DNA of 7,186 nt from Rhodospirillaceae bacterium (GTDB taxonomy: Bacteria > Pseudomonadota > Alphaproteobacteria > Rhodospirillales > Magnetovibrionaceae). The notes beneath the pieces were generated by a model. The model was not told the origin of the DNA, searched no databases, and saw nothing but the letters and a program-made list of their open reading frames with translations. Positions 1 to 7,100 of the stretch are shown one piece after another. Each line of letters begins with the position of its first letter. Within the stretch, counting starts at the first letter, position 1. The translations under genes and the position numbers were made by a program. The DNA lies in contig NVTL01000026.1 in NCBI GenBank assembly GCA_002401565.1, positions 20,185 through 27,370 of the forward strand, read 5' to 3'.

Positions 1-1
1 T

Positions 2-757
2 AAAGCTGGGGAATTTTCAGCCTATTTCCAGCCCAAGATCGATCCCGACAGTGCGGAAATTGCGAGTCTGGAAGCTTTATTGCGCTGGCATCATCCCACC
101 GAAGGCTTTCGCGAAGCCGGTTGGTTCATGCCGTCCATTGAACGGTCTGACGATTTGATCAAAAGTGTTGATGCGTGGGTGCTGAAAACCACCACAAAAC
201 AAGGCAAGGCTTGGTTGGACGATGGCTTGTCCTTTGGCACCTTGAACATTAACGTATCGTCGTGGACCATGGGGACTGAATTGGTGAATATGGTGCGCGA
301 AGCCCTTTTGGAAAGTGGCTTTCCGGCGAAGTTTTTGGCGTTGGAATGCCCGTGGCGGATGTTGGCGGCCCACGGCGATATACTTGTGCCAACGTTGCGT
401 GATTTGCGAGCTTTGGGCTGTTCGATTGTTTTGGATGGCAACCCGCTGGACCAACAATGCTTGGACCAAGTGAAAAAGACTCCGGTGCAAGTGTCCAAGG
501 TCTGCATCAAACATATTCAGGAATTTTCCGAAACCCATGGCAACCGGGCGTTAACGGCGCTGATCAAAAGCTGGCAGCGTAAGGGCGTGAAGATTGTGTC
601 CATGGGCGTCGAAGACGAAGACCAAGCTAAGCTTTCGCATAAGGTTGGCATTCGGGAATCTCAGGGCAATCGCTTTAAATCTGCATTGCCCACAAAAGAA
701 GTCACGTTTTTGCTGTCGTTGATTAAAAAAACCAAAAAAGCGCTCAACCTGCTTTAA
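2..757 (+). CDS. EAL-domain protein, 3' part only, probably catalytically inactive
   Basis: The reading frame is open from the left edge, so the start and any upstream sensor or GGDEF domain are missing; 251 residues are visible. The order of conserved blocks is that of an EAL (cyclic-di-GMP phosphodiesterase) domain: FQPKID at visible residues 9-14, EALLRW at 24-29, NINVSS near 82-87, LALEC near 112-116, SIVLDGNPLD where active enzymes have the DDFGTG loop, PVQVSKVCI for PVDxLKID, SMGVEDEDQ for AEGVETEEQ, and a late QG. These align without gaps to the family pattern as I know it. The EAL glutamate, the NxS asparagine, the next metal-site glutamate and the SK lysine remain. The second Asp of DDFGTG (Gly here), the Asp of KID (Cys) and the Glu of EGVE (Met), which acts as or near the general base, are lost. 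I infer a non-hydrolysing protein, perhaps a cyclic-di-GMP or protein-binding module. Its TAA shares TTAA with the convergent phospholipase gene. Confidence 0.85.
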   Translation, partial: KAGEFSAYFQPKIDPDSAEIASLEALLRWHHPTEGFREAGWFMPSIERSDDLIKSVDAWVLKTTTKQGKAWLDDGLSFGTLNINVSSWTMGTELVNMVREALLESGFPAKFLALECPWRMLAAHGDILVPTLRDLRALGCSIVLDGNPLDQQCLDQVKKTPVQVSKVCIKHIQEFSETHGNRALTALIKSWQRKGVKIVSMGVEDEDQAKLSHKVGIRESQGNRFKSALPTKEVTFLLSLIKKTKKALNLL

Positions 758-1212
758 GGATTTGTGGTCGGCGTGCTCAGCGACAACATTTTCATCCACC
801 GTAACGGCACGTCCAAGGGCGAGCCCCGTCCGTTGAGCGTATCTGTGGCAATGTCAGTCCACATCAAGCTTTGTTTTTCAGCCCAACCCAATGGATTGTC
901 GCACGGCGTAACGGCCAAGGCATCGTACATGGCGCGGGCGTGACTTTGGATTTGAGGGGTGGGGTAGGGCAAAGCCCGCAGTTGACGCATGAAACCGATA
1001 TCGCACCCGCACTTGCCAAATCCATTTTGCGCGTAACACACATCATGTTGCCGGCACGCGTTGTCCAACGGATCAATGGGCGCGGCACTGTTCATCGCAT
1101 TGCCGGGGCCACACCAATTTCCATACAGGCGCAGACTTGGGCTGCCTGCTTGGGCCGAGGTGGTGGTTACCCCTAAACAAACCAACAGGCTTAAAAAGAT
1201 CAGGTGTTTCAT
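754..1212 (-). CDS. Secreted phospholipase A2-like protein
   Basis: A 152-residue protein with a Sec signal peptide: MKH, a hydrophobic core to about residue 18, and an AxA cleavage site at TSAQA (cut after residue 22). The mature part begins with YGNWCGPGN (residues 30-38), matching the calcium-binding loop of phospholipase A2, then DNACRQHDVCY (50-60), matching the active-site helix with the His56-Asp57 pair. Cysteines at 34, 53, 59, 68 and 70, plus one in VTPCDNP, suggest disulfides and a periplasmic or extracellular location. The expected reaction is calcium-dependent release of the sn-2 fatty acid from phospholipids. A longer reading from 1245 is possible, but this start puts the signal peptide at the N-terminus and overlaps the upstream regulator's stop as ATGA, so translation is likely coupled. 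No other strong ribosome site is seen. The GPGN and HDxCY pattern also resembles the parvovirus-type phospholipase A2 subfamily, so subfamily and substrate are uncertain. Confidence 0.82.
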   Translation of the reverse strand: MKHLIFLSLLVCLGVTTTSAQAGSPSLRLYGNWCGPGNAMNSAAPIDPLDNACRQHDVCYAQNGFGKCGCDIGFMRQLRALPYPTPQIQSHARAMYDALAVTPCDNPLGWAEKQSLMWTDIATDTLNGRGSPLDVPLRWMKMLSLSTPTTNP

Positions 1213-2645
1213 TTGGTAAGGTCTAATTTCTGCATGCGCCGCCACAATGTTGTGCGGTCAATGCCCAACAGTTTAGCCGCATGAGATTTATTGTCCCCTG
1301 TTTCGGCCAAGGCTCTGAGGATGTCTTGGGCTTGATCTGAACCATCTGTGGGCAGCGGGCTGATCGCCCTTGGTGTATCTGTTTGCGTTTCCGATGCCGC
1401 TTGTCGGCGATCGGGAAAGCCCAAACGGCCTTCGTTTTGCGTATGATGGCGCACATCTTGGGGCAGGCTTTCGGGAACCACGGATTTATCGATGGCACAT
1501 ATATAAGCGTGTTCAACGGCATTGATCATTTCGCGCACATTGCCGGGCCAGGGGTAATCCATCATCATGCGCATGGCTTCGGATGTGCATTTAACGTCAT
1601 GCGGATAGCCCCGGTCGGTTAAGTCCGTGCAAAAATGTTCCAGCAACAACGGAATGTCGCCAACACGGTCACGCAATGGCGGGATTTTAATCGGCACCAC
1701 GGCCAGACGATAAAACAAGTCGGCGCGGAATTTCTTTTTATTGACCATCTGGCGCAGGTCTTGGTTGGTGGCGCTGATCACGCGGACATCAACGGTGACC
1801 GTTTCGTCGGAACCCACGGGTTCAAATTTCTGATCTTGAATGGCGCGCAACAGCTTGGCTTGCAAATGCAACGGAATTTCGCCGATTTCATCTAATAATA
1901 ATGTGCCGCCATTGGCTGCTTGAAAACGACCCATGCGTTTTTGCGTGGCCCCGGTGAAGGCGCCTTTAACATGGCCAAACAATTCAGATTCCAAAAGCTG
2001 ATCGGGAATAGCCGCACAGTTGACTTCGACCAGTTTTTTATTGGCGCGGGGGCTTTGGTTGTGGATCATCCGCGCGACTTGGGTTTTTCCGGTGCCGGAC
2101 TCGCCCATCAACAAAACCGGTGCGGTGGTTTGCGCGATGTGTTCTAGGCGTGTGATGATCGCCAGCATTTCACGGTCATTGGTGATGAAATCTTGACCGC
2201 CGAAGGTCGGCACGGACGTGTTGAATTTTTGACCACTGTGATCTTGCGAGATCAAGACTTTCAATTGTTGACCGCCATCGGGCATATCCAAGGTGCCGCA
2301 ATAAAATTTCAAGTTCTGCCCGGTGGTGCCATCAATCACGCTGGCCTTGATGCGAATGAATTGTTCCAAGGGGGATTTAGTTTTTGCCGTGGTTTGAAGC
2401 GCATCACAAGGTGTGCGTCCCGCCATGTCGAGAATTTTGTCCAATCCCAACTGCTTGACCGTGGGGTGATCTCCGGCCTCTGAAAAAGCACTGTTGTTGC
2501 CCATGTGTTTTCTGAACGCCGAGTTGAGGCACAATACTTCCCCGCGTTCATCGGCGATAAGCACGCCATCTGATACGCACGACAATAAAGTCGCTAAGGC
2601 TGGGTTTGAAGCGAAGTGATCCCACGTATGGTCAAGAACGCCCAT
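1209..2645 (-). CDS. Sigma-54-dependent transcriptional activator with PAS-like sensor
   Basis: A 478-residue bacterial enhancer-binding protein. Residues about 16-130 look like a PAS sensor (SDGVLIADERGEVLCLNSAF at its beginning); there is no phosphoreceiver domain, so it probably senses a ligand or redox state directly. The AAA+ domain covers about 148-385: Walker A GESGTGKT 181-188, the sigma-54-contacting GAFTGA loop 228-233, Walker B GTLLLDE 247-253, sensor I SATN 291-294, arginine-finger segment FRADLFYRL 306-314 and sensor II WPGNVRE 366-372. All are intact. A polar linker of about 45 residues leads to a Fis-type helix-turn-helix (439-473, ending LLGIDRTTLWRRMQKL). I chose the ATG at 2645 because GGGAGA precedes it by 5 bases and the PAS region follows directly; the frame stays open to 2762, but that extension is Cys/Gln-rich and would cover the operator cluster. 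It is divergent from an RND operon with a sigma-54 promoter, its likely target, and is coupled to the phospholipase gene. Confidence 0.95.
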   Translation of the reverse strand: MGVLDHTWDHFASNPALATLLSCVSDGVLIADERGEVLCLNSAFRKHMGNNSAFSEAGDHPTVKQLGLDKILDMAGRTPCDALQTTAKTKSPLEQFIRIKASVIDGTTGQNLKFYCGTLDMPDGGQQLKVLISQDHSGQKFNTSVPTFGGQDFITNDREMLAIITRLEHIAQTTAPVLLMGESGTGKTQVARMIHNQSPRANKKLVEVNCAAIPDQLLESELFGHVKGAFTGATQKRMGRFQAANGGTLLLDEIGEIPLHLQAKLLRAIQDQKFEPVGSDETVTVDVRVISATNQDLRQMVNKKKFRADLFYRLAVVPIKIPPLRDRVGDIPLLLEHFCTDLTDRGYPHDVKCTSEAMRMMMDYPWPGNVREMINAVEHAYICAIDKSVVPESLPQDVRHHTQNEGRLGFPDRRQAASETQTDTPRAISPLPTDGSDQAQDILRALAETGDNKSHAAKLLGIDRTTLWRRMQKLDLTK

Positions 2646-2650
2646 AAATA

Positions 2651-2656
2651 TCTCCC
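2651..2656 (-). promoter_or_regulatory. Ribosome binding site of the sigma-54 activator
   Basis: On the minus strand GGGAGA lies 5 bases before the ATG at 2645. It is what decides this start over the upstream in-frame codons, none of which I saw with a comparable site. Confidence 0.7.
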
Positions 2657-2678
2657 GGTTGCGGTTACATTCTGTGAA

Positions 2679-2739
2679 GTGTTGCAAGGACGCTATCATG
2701 CAACAAAGTGTTGCGCAACACTGTTGCAGGTGTTGCAAC
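2679..2739. promoter_or_regulatory. Clustered TGTTGC operators (putative enhancer of the activator)
   Basis: Within 61 bases there are TGTTGCA at 2680-2686, its inverse TGCAACA at 2699-2705, a 16-bp perfect palindrome at 2707-2722, TGTTGCA at 2722-2728, and TGTTGCAAC at 2731-2739 containing the 8-bp palindrome GTTGCAAC. The three symmetry centres (about 2692.5, 2714.5 and 2735.5) are 22 and 21 bp apart, about two helical turns, so bound dimers would sit on one face of the DNA. The cluster lies about 160-220 bp upstream of the predicted efflux transcription start, a usual distance for sigma-54 enhancers, and 34-94 bp before the activator's own start codon. I infer that the divergent activator binds here, both activating the pump operon and controlling itself. 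Confidence 0.75.
2707..2722. promoter_or_regulatory. 16-bp perfect palindrome, strongest operator candidate
   Basis: AGTGTTGCGCAACACT is a perfect inverted repeat without spacer, in the middle of the half-site cluster. The core half-site TGTTGC and its inverse GCAACA give the dyad expected for a Fis-type HTH dimer of an enhancer-binding protein. Confidence 0.75.
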
Positions 2740-2756
2740 GATAAAAAGCCCTTTAT

Positions 2757-2769
2757 TATCAATCTGTTA
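2757..2769 (+). promoter_or_regulatory. Putative IHF binding site
   Basis: TATCAATCTGTTA fits the IHF consensus WATCAANNNNTTR at every defined position. It lies in an AT-rich stretch (about 2741-2790) between the operator cluster and the -24/-12 promoter, where IHF bending typically brings a distant activator to sigma-54 polymerase. It is centred about 135 bp upstream of the predicted start, farther than in many classic promoters. On the minus strand the same stretch contains GATAAT, which could be a -10 element for the activator gene, but no convincing -35 accompanies it. Confidence 0.55.
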
Positions 2770-2793
2770 TATAAACAAATACTAATTTAGAGG

Positions 2794-2804
2794 TGTTGCA
2801 TGCA
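2794..2804. promoter_or_regulatory. Promoter-proximal TGTTGCA half-site
   Basis: TGTTGCATGCA carries the same heptamer as the upstream cluster, fused to the 8-bp palindrome TGCATGCA. It stands alone about 95-105 bp upstream of the predicted efflux start, on the promoter side of the IHF site. It may be a secondary activator site. Confidence 0.5.
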
Positions 2805-2870
2805 GTATTCGGGCAGGCAACTGTGATTTTCTAACGCTTTGAAAACAAAGAATTAATACATTAGAAAGAA

Positions 2871-2887
2871 TTGGCACGGCTTTTGCT
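2871..2887 (+). promoter_or_regulatory. Sigma-54 (RpoN) -24/-12 promoter of the RND operon
   Basis: TTGGCACGGCTTTTGCT matches the family consensus TGGCACG-N4-TTGCW at every defined position, and the invariant GG (2873-2874) and GC (2885-2886) have the required 12-bp phasing. Transcription should begin near 2898, giving a 5' leader of about 69 bases before the adaptor start at 2967. Together with a GAFTGA-containing activator encoded divergently next door, this is strong evidence that the efflux operon is sigma-54 dependent, hence silent unless the activator is switched on. Confidence 0.92.
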
Positions 2888-2953
2888 AATATCAAAGCTA
2901 ATGTAAGGCTAACAACTAATTTGTGACGTAAAAATGCGCACAAAAAAATATTC

Positions 2954-2958
2954 GGAGG
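2954..2958 (+). promoter_or_regulatory. Ribosome binding site deciding the adaptor start
   Basis: GGAGG stands 8 bases before the ATG at 2967. The in-frame ATG at 2934 has no comparable site. A second possible start is GTG at 2985, which has AGGGAG 6 bases before it. Confidence 0.7.
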
Positions 2959-2966
2959 TTTGGGGA

Positions 2967-4145
2967 ATGTTTAGGGAGAATAGCGTGTTGCACGTGAAAT
3001 TTAAGGCTTGGACCGTTTTGTCCACAGTATTTGTTGCAAGTTTAACTGTTGCACAGGGTGTTGCAGCGGGTGTTGCAGCGGCCGAATTTGAAACCGCACC
3101 GGTTGCCGTCGAAGAAATTGGCAAGATGACAACGTTGTCCGGGACCGTGGTTCCTTATAAAGAAGTCAGCCTCGCCGCACAGGTGGCAGGTCAAGTGACC
3201 TTTATTTCCGGTGCCGAAGGCGATGCCTTTTTACAAGGTGCTGTTTTGGTGACCATCAGCGATGACAGCATTCAGGCTCAACGCCGCGCCGCGATGGCCG
3301 ATATTGCCAACGGACAGGCGGCTCTTAATAATGCTCAGGTTCAATATAAACGTGAATTGATTTCCCCACGGGTCAATTCCATCACGGGCATGCCGGGCAT
3401 GGGCATGCCGGCTTTGTTTGACCAATATTTCACCCGCAATTTTTCCAGCATGGGCGGCAATACTTATCCCGGTGTTGAACGTCAAGCCGATCTGTATAAT
3501 CAATATGCCAGCGTTAATCAGGCTCAAGGTCGTTTGCGCCAAGCTCATGCCAGCTTGGATGTTTTAAATGCCAGCCTTCGCGATACCCGTGCTTTGGCTC
3601 CGTTTGATGGTGTGATTACACAGAAATTGGTGGAAGAAGGCGATACCGTGCAACCGGGTCAGCAATTGGTCCGCTTTGCCTATACCGATTTCTTGCGTTT
3701 GGAAGTCGAAGTTCCTGTGCGTTTGGTATCCGGTCTTGAAAAAGGCATGATGGTTCCGGCGCGTTTGGATGTCCGCGGCGCCAGTGTTATGGCCCGCGTA
3801 GCACAAATTTTTCCGATGGCAGATGTTTCCGGCCACACGGTAACGGTTAAGTTCGACCTCCCCGAAGGTACAGCAGGCGGACCCGGCATGTATGCCGAAG
3901 TCCGCTTGCCAGATCAATCTGACCAGTTTCAGGCGGCCCCGGTTGTGCCTGTCGAAGCCTTGGTTTGGCGCGGCAGTTTCCCCAGTGTGTTTGTTTTGGA
4001 CGATGCGGGCAATGTCAGCTTGCATCTGGTGCGTTTGGGCGTTGCCCTTGATGATGGCCGTATGACGATTTTGGCCGGACTTAAGGGTGGTGAAAATGTC
4101 ATTTTGAATCCTCCGGCCGGTTTGGCCTCAGGCTCAGCGAAATAA
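2967..4145 (+). CDS. RND efflux periplasmic adaptor (membrane fusion protein)
   Basis: A 392-residue adaptor of the HlyD/AcrA type that would link the inner-membrane RND pump to an outer-membrane channel. The N-terminus is a long signal peptide or anchor (residues 1-39) ending GVAAGVAAA; the protein has no cysteine, so it is not a lipoprotein. The first lipoyl half (about 57-97, VSLAAQVAGQVTFISGAEGD) leads into an alpha-hairpin: helix one about 98-135, helix two about 171-207. The second lipoyl half begins RALAPFDGVITQKLVEEGD at 208, followed by a beta-barrel (LRLEVEVPVRLV) and a membrane-proximal domain (VVPVEALV, VFVLDD). Between the helices lies a Gly/Met-rich segment (TGMPGMGMP, 140-148) and SSMGGN instead of a tight turn, which is unusual. 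It is first in a sigma-54 operon, with 24 bases to the pump gene. The MacA, AcrA or metal-export subtype cannot be told from sequence alone. Confidence 0.93.
   Translation: MFRENSVLHVKFKAWTVLSTVFVASLTVAQGVAAGVAAAEFETAPVAVEEIGKMTTLSGTVVPYKEVSLAAQVAGQVTFISGAEGDAFLQGAVLVTISDDSIQAQRRAAMADIANGQAALNNAQVQYKRELISPRVNSITGMPGMGMPALFDQYFTRNFSSMGGNTYPGVERQADLYNQYASVNQAQGRLRQAHASLDVLNASLRDTRALAPFDGVITQKLVEEGDTVQPGQQLVRFAYTDFLRLEVEVPVRLVSGLEKGMMVPARLDVRGASVMARVAQIFPMADVSGHTVTVKFDLPEGTAGGPGMYAEVRLPDQSDQFQAAPVVPVEALVWRGSFPSVFVLDDAGNVSLHLVRLGVALDDGRMTILAGLKGGENVILNPPAGLASGSAK
3045..3080 (+). repeat. 12-bp tandem repeat in the adaptor signal-peptide region
   Basis: GGTGTTGCAGCG occurs twice in tandem (3057-3068 and 3069-3080), preceded by a diverged third unit ACTGTTGCACAG (3045-3056). 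The units encode GVAA, GVAA and TVAQ in the signal peptide. Each holds the heptamer TGTTGCA also found in the upstream operators. Confidence 0.75.
3386..3411 (+). repeat. GGGCATGCCGG direct repeat encoding the Met-rich loop
   Basis: GGGCATGCCGG at 3386-3396 is repeated at 3401-3411, with a partial GGGCATG unit between them at 3395-3401. It encodes GMPGMGMP in the adaptor hairpin and suggests that the loop grew by local duplication. Confidence 0.7.
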
Positions 4146-4156
4146 AGCAGGGCCAG

Positions 4157-4161
4157 AGGGG
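4157..4161 (+). promoter_or_regulatory. Ribosome binding site of the RND permease
   Basis: AGGGG lies 8 bases before the ATG at 4170, in the 24-base gap after the adaptor stop. I see no terminator or promoter in this gap, which supports co-transcription. Confidence 0.65.
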
Positions 4162-4169
4162 AAGCTCAT

Positions 4170-7100
4170 ATGTCAGATCAAAACACAAATTCAGAATACG
4201 ATGAAAACGGATACCTCCGTCATTTAGGCATCGCCGGAGCTATGGCGAAAGAATTCATCAATTCGCCCTTATCCGCCTTGTTGCTGTTGGCCAGTATTGC
4301 CATTGGCATCATGGGTTTAATGTTCACACCCCGCCAAGAGGACCCGCAAATTTCGGTTCCCATGGTGGATATATTCTTTGAATATCCCGGTGCTTCGGCC
4401 AAACAAGTCGCCAGTCTTGCGGTTGATCCGCTGGAACGTTTGATGAGCGAAATCCCCGGTGTAAAGCACGTGTATTCCGCGTCGCGTCACGGCGGTGGCA
4501 TGGTCACGGTGCAGTTCATCGTGGGCGAGGCTATGGAGCCTTCGCTGGTCAAACTGTATGACAAAATTATGTCCAACATGGACAAAATCCCCCCTGGTGT
4601 TTCCCAACCATTGATCAAGCCCAAGGGTGTGGACGATGTTCCCGTGGTGACCTTGACCATGTGGTCTCATGACGTGGATGATGCGGCTTTGCGGATGGTG
4701 GCTTTGGACGTGATGCAGCGTTTGAAAGAAACCCCCAATACGTCGCAAAGCTTTATCGTCGGCGGACGGTCCGAAGAATTATTGGTCGAAGTTTATCCTG
4801 AACGCCTTGCCGGGTTTGGTGTCAGCGCCAGCCAATTGGCACGAACCATTCAGGGTGCGAATTCTGAAATGAACGCAGGCCGCGTCGAATCCGGAAACAC
4901 TTCAATGCAGGTGTTCACCGGGTCGTTCCTGACCAAAGTCGAAGACGTCGAACGGTTGGTTGTTGGTGTTCACAATAACAGTCCCGTTTATGTGCGTGAC
5001 GTGGCGCAAGTCAGTCATGCTCCACAAGATACCGAAGGCTTGGTTCAATATTACACTGGTCCTTCTTATACGGCGGGTACTAATTTGGCCCCTTTGGGTG
5101 CGCCCGCCGTGACCATTGCGGTTGCCAAAAAACCGGGCAGCAACGGTGTTAGTGTTGCCGAAGCCGTTCTGGCTCAAGTTGATTATCTTAAAGGCCGGGT
5201 TATTCCGGACAATGTTGAAGTTTCCATCACGCGAAATTACGGCGAAACCGCCAACAACAAAGTGAATGAACTGATCTTTAAGCTGTTTGTGGCGACCGGC
5301 GCTGTAACGTTGCTGATTTGGTTGTTCCTGGGCGTGCGTGCGGCGACTGTGGTTTTGGTTGTGATCCCTGTGGTCATCTTGGTCACCGTATTTTCCGCAT
5401 GGTTGATGGGCTTTACCATTGACCGGGTGTCGTTATTTGCGTTGATTTTCTCGATCGGTATTTTGGTCGATGACGCCATTGTTGTGATTGAAAATATCTA
5501 TCGTCATTGGCTGTTGAAACACGAAGTCGATACCCAAACCTCCGTTAATGCGGTGGCCGAAGTCGGCAACCCAACAATTTTGGCGACCTTCACCGTGATT
5601 GCGGCGTTGATGCCCATGGGGGCCGTATCGGGCATGATGGGGCCGTACATGGCGCCAATTCCCGCATTGGGTTCCGTGGCGATGATCTTCTCATTATTTG
5701 CCGCGTTTATCTTTACACCATGGTTGGCCATGCGCATTCGTCCCAGCATGGCGGCTTTGGCCGAAGCTCATCACAAAGAACAAAAGCAACAAGAATGGTT
5801 GGATAAATTCTTCCACCGTTTGTTGGTGCCATTGATGGAAAGCAAAGCCAAATACCGCATTTTCCGCATTTCGATGTTAGTCGTTTTGTTCGCTTGTTTT
5901 TCGATGTTTTACACCACAGCCGTCACCGTCAAAATGCTGCCGTTGGACAACAAGCCTGAATTTAACGTTGTGGTGAATATGCCCGAAGGCACGGCTTTGC
6001 CCGTCACCGCAAACGTGATTCAAAAAATGACGGAAAAATTGTTGACCATTGCCGAAGTTACGGCGGTGCAAAGCTATTCCGGCACCGCGTCTCCGTTTAA
6101 CTTTAACGGTTTGGTGCGCCATTATTATCTGCGTCAAGATCCTTGGCAGGGCGATATTCAAGTTCAGTTGTTGGACAAGGGCGACCGTGACCGTACGTCT
6201 CATGACTTGGCTGTTATTGCCCGCGAAATGCTGACGCCGATTGCTCGCAAATTGGGGGCGAAAGTTCAAATCGTTGAAATGCCTCCGGGTCCGCCCGTGT
6301 TGCAAACCATGGTGGCCGAAGTTTATGGCCCTGATGCGGATACCCGTCGTCAGGTGGCTCAGGACTTAACCAAAATGTTCGCAGAAAGCGCGACGATTGT
6401 CGACGAAGACAACTTTATGCAAGACAAATATGACGCTTGGCATTTCCGCGTGGATCGCGACAAAGCCGTGCGCCAGGGTGTGTCTGTTCAAGACATCAAC
6501 ACTCAACTTGAAATGGTCATGGGCAATTACAAACTTGGCGATTTGAAACTGGGCAACATTTTAGAACCCCGTTATATCGTGATGCAGGTTCCGATTTCCA
6601 TGCGCGACCAGTTTAGCCGTTTGGGTCAGTTGCCCATTCCGTCCAGCACCGGACAAATGATTCCGTTGTCTGAACTCGGTCGCTTTGAACGTGTGCAACA
6701 AGACGACATGATTTTCCACAAAGACCTGCGTCCCGTTGAATTTGTTACCGGTGAAGTTGCGGGTCGTTTGGCGGCGCCAATTTACGGCATGTTCGAAGTC
6801 GAAGATTTGTTGGTCGATTACACCACACCCGATGGCGTGGCGTTGAAATCTTATTATAATTCACCACCGCCCGACAGCTTCACCAGTGCGTTTGAATGGA
6901 CCGGAGAATGGACCGTTACCTACGTTACGTTCCGCGATATGGGTTTGGCGTTTGGTGTGGCTTTGATCTTGATCTACATGTTGGTGATGTGGGAATTTGG
7001 CAACTTCACGCTGCCCGCCATCATCATGGCGCCAATCCCGCTGACATTGATTGGCATCATTCCGGGGCACTGGTTGTTCAATGCAGAATTCACCGCGACC

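Noticed and set aside
77..538. Minus-strand open frames across the EAL gene
   Set aside because: They lie opposite a clear EAL-family reading frame and show no recognisable domain; antisense shadows.
1213..1245. Longer phospholipase start at 1245
   Set aside because: It would put charged residues before the signal peptide and overlap the activator by 37 bases; the ATGA start at 1212 gives a standard Sec signal.
1383..2483. Plus-strand open frames opposite the activator gene
   Set aside because: The opposite strand encodes an intact AAA+ activator; the translations are low-complexity shadows.
2646..2762. N-terminal extension of the sigma-54 activator to 2762
   Set aside because: It would add 39 Cys/Gln-rich residues made by reading through the operator palindromes, has no clear ribosome site, and GGGAGA marks the ATG at 2645.
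2934..2966. Adaptor start at the ATG at 2934
   Set aside because: No Shine-Dalgarno sequence precedes it, whereas GGAGG lies 8 bases before the in-frame ATG at 2967.
2679..3077. Repeated TGTTGCA considered as a CRISPR array or transposon end
   Set aside because: Units are only 7-8 bases, spacing is irregular, and no cas gene, transposase or target duplication is present; they fit operators better.
4220..7070. Minus-strand open frames opposite the RND permease, including those of about 140 residues
   Set aside because: They overlap a continuous, family-typical permease frame on the plus strand and carry no motif or ribosome site.
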